From Didymella arachidicola (Eukaryota > Ascomycota > Dothideomycetes > Pleosporales > Didymellaceae): DNA of 64,000 nucleotides. Under the pieces are notes generated by a model. The model was not told where the DNA came from, searched no databases, and was given only the letters and a program-made list of their open reading frames with translations. Positions 54,839 to 64,000 of this stretch are shown in pieces. Position 1 is the first letter of the stretch; each line of letters starts with the position of its first letter. The translations under genes and the position numbers were made by a program. Location: assembly GCA_016630955.3 (NCBI GenBank), contig CM049999.1, positions 992,001 through 1,056,000 on the forward strand. The letters run 5' to 3'.

Positions 54839-57073
54839 CTACTTGCGTCTACCCCTTGTGGCTTGATGCGGGATCTTGCTCCCCCATCGGACCCTGTGCC
54901 ATGTCACTCTTTCCGCTCTCCTCTCACCTCCGGCTCGCTCCTCTTGTTGGACTACTTGGAAAGTGAAAGAAGCTCGCGTACTATCAGTGTCGACCACGCT
55001 CAAAGTTCTTGAGCCATTTCTAAGTTCTGGTCTGGCCGCGTAGATGATCACCTGGATTCTGCGATCAGGGAGCACGTCATCGTGCATGTATGACCATGCG
55101 CCCACGAGGACACAGATTAGGGTGAAGAAATTTGCAAGCCCATATGGGATGAAAAGACCGTAGGGCTTGTAGGAATAGCGATTGACATCGTATGTCAGTC
55201 GAACGGTCGTGTTTGTCAAATTACTGGAAAGAATCAGGAATCTATCACAACACTAGAATCTGGCAGGAGGGCTTACGTGAGTAGTGCGTTGTGCATCAGA
55301 CTGATGGTGGTATTGAAGCTCAGCTCCTCGATCAACACAGCCAACGTCTGATTCCTCGCAAGAGCCTTATCTCTCAGCCGTTGATCACTAAGATCAAAAA
55401 CCCTCGAAACGTTTTGGTCATCGTACAGGCCTTTTTCTTCATCGAATTCGAAGAAAGCGTCGAGGTCACGGCTTCCGAGGAGACTAGTGCGCGATATAGG
55501 GGACTCAATGACGCCGAACTGACTTGCTCCGCGTACGGGCGACGTTGTATTGGATGCGCTCGCGTTGGGTTCAGCATACCAAGCCATTTTGCCGACCAGC
55601 TGATCGCAAAGCACCCACATAAACGCGCTGTACGCATGCTGTGTGAGATTTGAGGGAACATCAAGATCGTCGGTTGGGTAGGGGATGGCATCGCCGACGG
55701 TGTAATTCGCGGTCACACTTTGGACGCCATGGTACTGAGAGATCTGAAGATCATATGACCCATTGTGTGGCAGACACACCTGAAAGTGTCGTTCCTTTAC
55801 TCTTTCGCCAAGCTCGTTAATCTTAGATCGCATAAATGTCAGCCACAGTTGGTTGAGGGGTCTAGATGGGGTTTGTTGCCTTGGGCGCCAGACTGCGACC
55901 AGATCGTTGGAAGCATTGTACGTCGGTACAAAGGCGAAGTACGCGCTATCGGTCTCTATCGCTGAGCCCCACACACCTGACATGCCTTCTTGAAGGTGTT
56001 CACTGATCTGAGCTCTAATCGCGGGCTCAGCTTCTTCACATTGTACGACAGGACCGAAGAACGAGATAGAGTAGGCCGAATTATTGTACGGGAGATCCGC
56101 AGGAAGGATCTCTCCGAGGGATGATGTGGCAGTTGACACGAGGCTCAACTGGGTCCTGGGCCCAGTGAAGATGCGACTCTGGTCATCGATGTCCTGTCTG
56201 GTACCCCGACGTACGGGCGGCGAATACGTATATCTATGAGCCTCTGAGCTCAGTCCTATGCTGGGGAAGGGCACAGCAGCAATTGTGTCATTGACAGCAG
56301 TACTTGCGTAGATGAAAAGCGTTGCCGGTGTGAAGAACGGCGGCAAGAGAAGGCTCCTGTTGACGATGTCAGCTCTGCGAAGGCACGACGATCGGACCCA
56401 GGTACACGCACCAGGCGAACAGAGCTAACACGCTCCCAATTCGAAGCTTGCGCAACATTTCCCAGTTCAGTAAAGACAAAATCGAAGTATCAGCACTGAA
56501 GGCAGCATTCCATGCTTCGATGGTCATCTCTTCTCGCTTCACTGTGCGCCATAACCATTGCGTATAGACAGTCCAAACACTGGCGCCCAAGCAAATCTGG
56601 GCGAGGAAGGCACACGCGGTGCCGAATCTTACACTGTCAGATTCGAGCCTTCATAATAGATTGTGGCCCTACCGGAGTTTCTCTTCCTGTTGGCTAGAGT
56701 CTCCCACAATTCGGTCTTCAAATCTCGCGTAGAACACACAATGCGCAACGCTCACAGTAGTACCCAGCGCGAAAAAGAGAATCATCAGTAAGGGTGATTT
56801 CCATTTGTGTATGTGAGGTTTCGTCCACTCCGGTGTGTCACCGCCATGTGTGTCCACTATTGGTACGAAAGTTGATGAGGCTGAAGAGTCAACAGGGCGA
56901 GGTGGCAGCAGCGGGCTCCGATAGGAACTCCGTACACCCTCAGGAGAAGGGTGTTCCTCCGCCGATACACCACATACTTGGTGCGTAGGGTGTAACGCTG
57001 GTGATGGTACGGGTACACGTGGTTCAGGAGGTGTAAAGTCGCTCCCGCTACGCGGGCCAGCTGTTGGATGCAT
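54839..57073 (-). CDS. Multi-pass glycosylated membrane protein, unknown
   Basis: Four exons: 57073-56673, 56627-56406, 56356-55277 and 55223-54839, giving 695 residues. Start MHPTAGPRSGSDFT. An N-terminal cytoplasmic-type region is followed by membrane segments LLMILFFALGTTVSVAHCVFY, AFLAQICLGASVWTVYTQWLW, IGSVLALFAWCVSLLLPPFF, then a large loop with about ten N-x-S/T sites (NNSAY, NASND, NGSYD, NYTVG, NLTQ, NASASNTTSP, NVSR, NQTL, NTTI) and a last segment YGLANFFTLICVLVGAWSY. This architecture recurs in many filamentous fungi with no known role. Intron phases are consistent throughout. Confidence 0.8.
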
Positions 57074-57898
57074 AGAGGAACTTCTTTTCACAGGCAATAG
57101 GTTGGTCCCAGGTCGAGGTATATGTCATTGAAAAATGCCTGCATGATTTGAACGGATTTTACAGGCACGTTTGAGCTTTAAATACAACTTGCAAGGCTGA
57201 CTCGAAGGCTGCTGCAGCCAACGAAAGGGTCAAGATGCCTTGCCTAGAATTATGGTGTGCATGACTGTTCTGCAGGAACATTCCGGTAAGAGGCTATGTG
57301 TTGAATACAAATCCAGAGCTGAGGCCGCCCTTCTGCATCGTGAAGATCCAACCTTTTGTAGGGTACGTTCCCGAGCGGAAAGATTTGAACGGATACTCTA
57401 ATGAGCGACCATCCCAATCATTCCCATGGTGGCACTTTGGTCACCATAATAATCGCGATCCATGCTGGATTCTTGAGTGGGTGTTCGCATCTTTTGCGCT
57501 GACGAATAGCAGGTTTGCATGTGCTTATGCACATAGCCACCGCCACAAACGGAGGGCCGATACTTCTGTCATACATGCCGGATACTGACGAACGCTATGA
57601 TTGGTTCATCTTAAACGCATATATCTGTGAGGAGACAATCGAGCCTATCAGATTGGCCACTGCAGCAACGTGAGGTAGATTCGGTTCATGATTGCACCAC
57701 CTCGTATGCTGGAGATTTAGCAAGGCGTCTCTGGGGAGATGAAACCGTTTGCAGAAGATGAGGATATCATTGTGACGCAACGGCCTATCCTTCGATAGCG
57801 GATTGCAAGGGCTGCGAGCGTGCTTGGGCTCCAGACCATCCGGCTTCAATGTCTTCGATCGTCTTGTGGTGTTTGGGTCGCAAATAAGCAGCGTAGAA
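57074..57898. other. Spacer between membrane protein and histidine kinase genes
   Basis: About 825 bp. A 96-codon plus-strand frame at 57298 is unsupported. It contains the promoter of the membrane protein gene and the 3' end of the kinase gene. Confidence 0.4.
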
Positions 57899-60056
57899 TC
57901 AGGCTGGGTCGTCAGACGTGCCCTTGAAACATCTCAGAAGGACTTCGACGAAAATCTTCCTGTCCACAGGCTTCGCGATGTACCCGGTCATGCCTTTGGC
58001 GATATAGGCTTCAGCTTGGCCCTTTAAAGCATTTGCAGTCATCGCAATGATGGGCATGTGATATCCTTTCTCCCTGAGCTCTTGTGTAGCCGATACGCCG
58101 TCCTGCGTAGGCATGTTGATATCCATCAAGATAAGGTCGTAAGGCACTAACGCGTACTGTTCGCCGGCGGATTGTATTGTCTTCGCCACAGCCTCTCTGC
58201 CATCAACAGCGACATCGATGTTGGGGAAGCCCAGACCAGCCAGCATGCGCAGCATGACCTTCCGATTGATGAAATTGTCTTCCGCCAGGAGTATGCGCTT
58301 GCTAACAGCAACATCTTTAATCTCTTTCAAGTGATCCGTAGCTGCTGGTGTTGGGACCCGAAGTTTTTCCAGCTCGAGGCCAGGGATTTCGACGGTCTGG
58401 AAATGTTTGCACTTCTTCAGCTTAATGGTAAACCAGAAAACGCTACCATGACCCTCAGGATTTGTATAAAAGCCAATCTCTCCACCCATGAGCTCAGAGA
58501 GGCTTTTGCAGATGCTCAGGCCAAGTCCAGTTCCTTTGTACCGCTTGGTTGCAGAGTTGTCGAATTGAGTGAACGGAGTGAAGAGGGCGCTTGCAGATGC
58601 CTCAGGAACACCGATGCCAGTATCTACGACCTCGGTCCGAATCAGGGAGGTCTCTTCATCTTCACTTTCAAGCCTCGCGTTCACATGTACAAAGCCACCT
58701 TCAGTGAACTTTGCAGCATTTGAAACTAGATTTTGGACGATTTGACGATATCGCAGGCTGTCACCTTCGCCAGCGTTTGGTATACGGGCGTCCAGGTGGA
58801 TCTCGAACTTGACTAGCGGACCGAATAGTTTTTGTTGCGCTCGGTGAACGGAATGTACAATATCTTTGATGTTGATGATGTCGTGGCTTATCGAGAAGCT
58901 GCCGTTGGCCAACTTGCTGTAATCGAGGATGTCGTTGATCACCTGAAGAAGGACCTCGCCGGACTCTTGAATGACACGAGCAAGGTCCAGCTGATCGAAG
59001 TCAAGATTTGTGTCAAGTAGCAATGTTAGCGCCGAAAGCAAACCATGCATGGGAGTTCTGATCTCGTGAGACATGTTGGCAAGAAATTCTGACTTCAGCT
59101 TTGACGCTTCTTCGTAAGCATCAATAAGTTGTTGCTCAGCTTGGCGCCGGTCTGTCAGATCGCGAGTCACCTTCGAGAATCCAATGAGCACACCGTCCCT
59201 ATAGATAGGAGTAATGACAACGTTCGCCCAGAATTTAGAGCCATCTTTGCGGTAGCGCTTGTTGGTTTGTCAGCCAGTCAACTCGAATCATGGATACCGT
59301 ACACTTGTTACGCACCCAGCCTTCATCTTCGCAACGACCATCACGAATGGCATCTCGAAGCTCATGTCCTGGCTTATCTTTGGCAAGATCTTCTTCACCG
59401 TAGAATCTCGAAAAGTGCTGCCCAATAATCTCCGACTTCGTGTAGCCCTTGAAAGCCTGGGCTCCGGCGTTCCAGGTCGCGATGTTACCATCGGGATCGA
59501 GCATGAATATAGCGTAGTCCTTGACTGTTTCGACTAAGATCCGGAAGGTCTCGTTCGTGTATAGGCGCTCCTCAAGCTCCAACCTCCTCCTGTGCTCCTC
59601 TGTAACATCCTGGAATTCTAATTGAGTGCAGTGAAGGCATTTATTGCGAAAGATGGGGACTGTGCGAGTTCTCCAGACATGTTGTGAATCAGTCACATGG
59701 TCGACCTGAGTTGGTGAACCATTTCCCTCTGCGGCCCGGAGCGATTCGCGGGCCGAGGCAAGTATGGGCAATTCTGGCTGGTCGAAAACGTCATCCGCGT
59801 GTCGCCCGACGAGATTCTCGCGTCTTCCTTGCGATGTCATGAGAAAACTGTCTGAAACCTGAATGATTTTGCGCGACGCATCGACAATAAGCGTAGGAAT
59901 AGGCGTATAGCGAAAGATATCGAACTCGGCGCTACTGGCGTCGCGGACGCTGTCAGGATATTTTGGCTGCGGCGGGAGATCGACAAGTGCTGAAGCCGGT
60001 GAATTTGGACGAAGTGCATTCAGGGATGCGGCGACAACGCCTGCCATCTTGACCAT
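57899..60056 (-). CDS. Hybrid histidine kinase, PAS-PAS-HisKA-HATPase-REC
   Basis: Exons 60056-59316 and 59257-57899 (58-bp intron, GTGCGT...ACAAG) give 699 residues. Two PAS-like regions: about 45-140 (TPIPTLIVDASRKIIQVSDS) and about 170-290 (NGNIATWNAGAQAFKGYTKSEIIGQ-like). The splice restores the PAC core RYRKDGSKFWANVVITPIY. HisKA has H311 in MSHEIRTPMHG. The ATPase has VQNLVSNAAKFT, DTGIGVPE and GTGLGLSI. The receiver domain has LLAEDN, phospho-acceptor D626 in LILMDINMP, and K676 in YIAKPV. It lacks membrane segments, so it is probably a cytoplasmic sensor feeding the HOG-type phosphorelay; the stimulus is unknown. Confidence 0.92.
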
Positions 60057-60279
60057 GCAAGAGCCGCCGGGCTATGCTGTTTCCGATGTTATGGTAAGGT
60101 GTAGCCTTCAAGGGGGTAAGTATCCAGGAAGGATCGTACGACGATTGCATAAGAAACACGTAGAAACAGGGCCTGACCACCTTTTGACGGGCATATCTTC
60201 CGTTGCCCCATTTTAGACGTAGCCTTCACTCGTAGAGGGGAAGTTTGTGTCGCCGCGGAGGGGGCCTGTGCGTTTGTGG

Positions 60280-60575
60280 CTACCCATGATATCGGCGATC
60301 GGTGTCGTTTGACCCTTGCCACTCCATTCCTCTTTTGCGCGCCTCGACAAAGCGTGCCTTGCGCTTGGTGTGCTTGCGGTGAAAGTCGATCTGCGCAATA
60401 CGGTCTTGGTCTTTGGAGACATTGAACGCTGCGTCATATTCCTCGCCCGCGAAGCGCAAAGCCTCTGACGCAACAATGGCATGATCTTATTTCCAGCACT
60501 TTCATGCTCGGTTGCAGATGCCAATAGCCGCAAGCCATTATGGAGACCTTTAACGAGGATTTTCGCCGCGTATAC
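60280..60575 (-). pseudogene. Helical gene fragment with apparent one-base frameshift
   Basis: From a possible acceptor at 60576 the minus strand reads VYAAKILVKGLHNGLRLLAS, TEHESAGNK, then the same sense continues only in the next frame as DHAIVASEALRFAGEEYD, QDRIAQIDFHRKHTKRKARF and stops at TAG 60280. The frames meet at 60484-60488; adding one G (AAGAT to AAGGAT) would fuse them. Two charged helical halves on either side look like one small protein. It is not recognised. The missing 5' exon lies upstream; assembly error or pseudogene are both possible. Confidence 0.45.
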
Positions 60576-60958
60576 CTATTTGAAACTCCAGTAGACGCCT
60601 AGAACATCAGAGCGACACTCCGGTATTCCAGTCCAGACCCTGCCTTTCACACGCTAGCACCAACAAGCAACTGCTTTGCACCGAACAAACAAAGGTAGTG
60701 TGCCGAACCGCATAGCACTCTACGCAAACAACCATTATTACGATACCTAGCACATATGTACCACACACATGTCATTTGGTAATCTTCCAAGTGCCAGCAT
60801 TCATATCCCTTTCTGTCAACCTCCAGGCGCGAGATTTGATGGCTCGAAGTCTGTGCAAGCGTCGCGACATACCTGAGATCTACAACATTGTGTATGCTCG
60901 CTTGACTTCAACTTGGCCTCATATTTAAAAGACTAGGCACTCGTTACCTGCCGTATAT

Positions 60959-61727
60959 GTGATAAGTTCCATCGAAGAACGATTGCGATGTCTAAAGCGA
61001 TTCAAGGGCGATTCAAAAGCAAATCTGAAAGGAACCATAGATGACTCCAGTTTCATCAACACAGAAATCGATCGTCAAGTCAAACTGATATCTCAAGACC
61101 GGAGTTTGGGTTCGTCAGCTGTCTCCAAAATGGGTGAAGATGCGAGCAAGTCAACATCTACGATCAGAGTTTAAGGACTTCGAAGGCTTCCTGCTTTCCG
61201 TTTCTGACAACGACATCAAGACCGCCAAAATCAAGACCAAACTGCTTGCAAAGGTGGCACTGGACCTAGAATGCAATGACCTCGCCTCCTCACACATCAG
61301 TAATAGCTCCCTCCAACATCGACAAGCCATCTGAAGCGATCCTCGCCGACCCACCACGCTATCCTGTCCTCTCCCCCTCCAAAATCAATTTCAGATACAC
61401 CTAATCGCTCATCTCATCCGAGATACCAAGCCAATTCGATACCTCGTTCGTGATGCAGCATTTCCAAGTCATCATGACTAGTGTGTTGCGCTCACAATAT
61501 ATATTACATCGAGACCGTCCCTCAGGCGCGGATCATGTCGAGTGCAGCATAGGAGCTGGATGAGGACCTGAGTATGTTGAAGGGAAAGGCGAGTGATTGC
61601 GGAGGATGTGGCGAGAAATGAGGCGAGTCTGGATGAAGAGGGGAATAAGGTGGGATGGTTGACGTGTCTGGAGGTCAGGGGGACGAATATTCTGTGGATT
61701 GCGGGCGGGCTGCGTAAGCACTGAGGC
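60959..61727 (+). pseudogene. Possible gene remnant, unrecognised
   Basis: Pieces with coding-like composition lie in different frames: SNIDKPSEAILADPPRYPV at about 61310-61375 followed by in-frame TAA, SQFDTSFVMQHFQVIMTSVL near 61430-61490, and ERRVIAEDVARNEASLDEEG, TCLEVRGTNILWIAGGL to TGA 61724. No single model joins them. They may be parts of a decayed gene; chance is not excluded. Confidence 0.25.
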
Positions 61728-61902
61728 CGTAAGGGATTGCGAATTATGTCTTTGAAGCTGGTGATGAGCTACGGCGGTTTGAATGCTGGAGTTTTCATTT
61801 ATGCGTCATCCATGGAGTTCATCGCAAGTATGCTGCGTTGGTAAGATGAAGGGATGGGTATCATTTTGAGCCAAGGAGAATCATAGTTATCGCAAGTCCT
61901 GT

Positions 61903-62899
61903 CTACCTCCTCGAGGTCGAGCCAAAACCGGTGCTCTCGTGTCTAGTGTTCGAGAAGCTCGAGCCGGATCCAGAAGATGATCTCGAGCTTCCTTCTCCGT
62001 TATTGTTCCATCCACCGCTGTTGCTACCCCATCCATTGTTCGTCTGGTTGCCCCTGTTGGCCATGCGTCCAGCTGCGTACCCAGCCGCAGCTCCACCTAA
62101 TGCGCCAGACCACATCCCAGGTCTCCAACTCTGAGGCTGATTTGTGCCGTATGTGCTTTTGCCTGGTCGGCCCTGATAGTCGTATGGCGGCGGCGGATCA
62201 TCGTTGTCGTCGTTTCCGCCCCAGCCTCCTCCTCCGCCCCATCCTGGGCGGTTGCCGCCAGCAGCTCCGGCTCCCGCAGGACCCTGACCCCATTGACGAA
62301 CGATGTTGAAGATGATCCAGCCTGCGACACCAATGAAGACCATCCAGAAGAGCGCAGCCGCAACCTGTTCGCCCAAAGTCTTTGGTCCATCTCTGCTGCT
62401 GCCTTCATCGTCCCCACCCCACCAATGGCCTCCGTTGCCCTTGCCGTATCTTTCATGGCCCTTATCTGTGAGGACTAGCCTGTATTCGACTCCACAGCTC
62501 CCCTTCAAGATATACGGATCTTCAGGGTAGTCGTAGCCTTCGCATATGACGTCGGTGGAACCGAGTTTGAACTCATCAGGGAGAGAGGCAGTGCATGTCC
62601 ACTGAATATTCTCGGAGTCGTAGTCGGATCCAGAGTTCTTACAGCGCATCACATCGACTTCGTAGAGACCTTTAGCATTGCCGCCGATGCATGAAAGCTA
62701 AATGTATCAGTACAGACGCAATACTATATCGTCATGTACAACGTACCTGGGGCATGGCATCGACACGGCGATGGGAGGTGTCAAGTCCCTTTCGTAACGT
62801 CAGGCTCTGGATGTTGGAGAGCTTGACCTTGTCAGAGCGGAGAGCTTGTGCGCCACATGCGCTCAGCAGCGCTGCGTATAGAAGATCGAGAATGCGCAT
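61903..62899 (-). CDS. SARAF-like ER calcium regulator
   Basis: Exons 62899-62747 and 62697-61903 (49-bp intron, GTACGT...TTTAG) give 315 residues. A signal peptide starts the protein (MRILDLLYAALLSACGAQA). The lumenal domain has paired cysteines and the family landmarks SCIGGNAKG, VMRCKNSG, IQWTCTASLPDEFKLGSTDV, and CEGYDYPEDPYILKGSCGVEYRL. One membrane helix lies at about 164-184 (LFWMVFIGVAGWIIFNIV), followed by a Gly/Asn/Ser-rich cytoplasmic tail with a PPPPYDY motif. SARAF (TMEM66) family proteins dampen store-operated calcium entry in animals; the fungal role is untested. Confidence 0.9.
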
Positions 62900-63159
62900 A
62901 GTATGACTGAGGTGGCAGATAATTCGCAGATGTTGCTAGGGATTTCGCCAGCTATACAAGCCCATGGAGTGGCAAAACACGCGAGGACACGGTGTTGAAG
63001 AGATCGCTGGCGCAGGCAGCAATCCAGACTGCGCTGTGAAAGGGTCTCCTAGCGCGGTGATGTCACCTGTCAGGGCCAGGGGTGTGAGATTAAGCGAGAA
63101 GGCAGGTGCAAGCATGTGAGCCTCATCACGCGCCATCTTGACAACACCCAACAACAGCT

Positions 63160-64000
63160 ATGAAGGAGCGAATAACATATGTGGTAACGGAACCAGAGAG
63201 TTTCAGTCCTGAGCAGATCAACGTTCAATCAGGAAAACATGGAGAGCCGGACACTTTCAAAGTAGAACGCGTCAAGGCTGCGAAAGAACACCGTATCATA
63301 CTTGGGTTAGACGAACTATCAGAACGCAAGGCACCCTTTGATATGTAAAATACTAGAAAGCCCGATTACATACGGAGAGAGACTGACACGAGTCAGTGAA
63401 GCGCTCAAGAAATGGCATGAACTGCATGTCCGCTGGTCGTCAGACATCCCCGACACGGTACCAGCTCCGTTCACATCCCGAGTTTCGCCTGGTCTGCATA
63501 TCTTCTACACACCATCCACAGAAGTTCAGAATCCAGATCTTTGTCAGGACGTACGATCAGTGTTTCGCAACGATCATGGACACTTCAAGTGCACAACATC
63601 AAACGAGACAGCAATCAAGATGCCGATGCTTTCGGAACGCTTCACCATGTCTACGGCCTTGCATTACTACTCGCCGTTCTTCGAAAGAGATTGGAGCTCA
63701 TCTCCAGTGGCAACATGGGTTAAGGAAATGACTGGAACTTCCCTATCGCCTTCTTACGTGGACATTGATTACGATGCCATATCCCAAGCGGTTGTTTGTA
63801 TAGTTGTCTGGTCTACCAATCACGTCCATGACGGGGAAGGTTGGACCGACACGTACTCAGCACCTGACGAAGACTCAGACTCGACTGTAGAGATTGGCAT
63901 CCTGTCTCACGAGGCCAACACCGATCCTGAAGACTACCAATTCGGCGGCTTTCTGACCGTACTAGGTCGCGATGACAAGCCAAGTACTACTGCCCCTCTC
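63160..64000 (+). CDS. PBN1: PBN1 (GPI mannosyltransferase partner), 5' part only
   Basis: Exon 1 is 63160-63344 and exon 2 runs from 63397 past the end of the window (52-bp intron, GTAAAA...GTCAG). The N-terminus MKERITYVVTEPESFSPEQI and the spliced WHELHVRWSS, SRVSPGLHIFYTPS, and MPMLSERFTMSTALHYYSP blocks match fungal PBN1. Without the intron the frame stops at 63348, so the splice is needed. PBN1 (animal PIG-X) is an ER membrane protein that stabilises Gpi14 (PIG-M), which adds the first mannose to GPI anchors. The membrane part and stop codon lie beyond 64000. Confidence 0.82.

Noticed and set aside
1..64000. CRISPR arrays, ribosome binding sites or operons
   Set aside because: The window is eukaryotic; no regularly spaced direct repeats were found.

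Overview
The window is nuclear DNA of a filamentous ascomycete (Pezizomycotina). Genes lie close together on both strands, introns are mostly 45-70 bp with GT...AG borders and CTNAC/CTRAT-like branch sites, and gene content is typically fungal: Bur1-type PITALRE kinase, HOM3, HIS3, ArgJ-type ornithine acetyltransferase, UreF, Zn2Cys6 regulator, hybrid histidine kinase and PBN1. A dothideomycete is my best guess from the style of the hypothetical proteins; that part is inference. No CRISPR array, operon, rRNA or convincing tRNA was seen.

0-13 kb: an unknown basic protein, a SAM-dependent methyltransferase of the cyclopropane-fatty-acid synthase type, a tiny complex I subunit (NDUFB2-like) divergent from a BUR1/CDK9 kinase, then a decayed stretch (6.4-10.5 kb) with a secreted chitinase-accessory-like pseudogene and an F-box-like gene broken only by two in-frame TAG codons, and finally aspartate kinase.

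13-29 kb: a large low-complexity protein, a tandem pair of small lysine-rich paralogs that share both intron positions, a T5orf172-domain protein, a coiled-coil protein, AP-2 mu, a Spo12-family protein, UreF, and a NADAR-family gene with a one-base frameshift.

28-35 kb: an SGNH hydrolase, a short inverted-repeat element, an MFS monocarboxylate-type transporter and a cytochrome P450. 35-43 kb: housekeeping genes (ArgJ, BUD31, NDUFA6, RPC19, HIS3), often as divergent pairs. 43-47 kb: a P450 pseudogene with TAG at a conserved glutamine, then about 2.6 kb without a recognisable gene.

47-55 kb: an aldo-keto reductase, a phytanoyl-CoA-type dioxygenase, an Ldh2-type dehydrogenase and a divergent Zn2Cys6 regulator, plausibly a small catabolic cluster. 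55-64 kb: a glycosylated multi-pass membrane protein, a PAS-PAS hybrid histidine kinase, two gene fragments, a SARAF-like ER calcium regulator and the 5' part of PBN1, which runs off the end.

The most unusual signal is that all five premature stops found in otherwise open frames are TAG, each explicable by one C-to-T or G-to-A change (CAG or TGG to TAG). This is compatible with RIP-like or deamination-biased decay in dispensable genes, while intact housekeeping genes nearby also use TAG as a normal stop.
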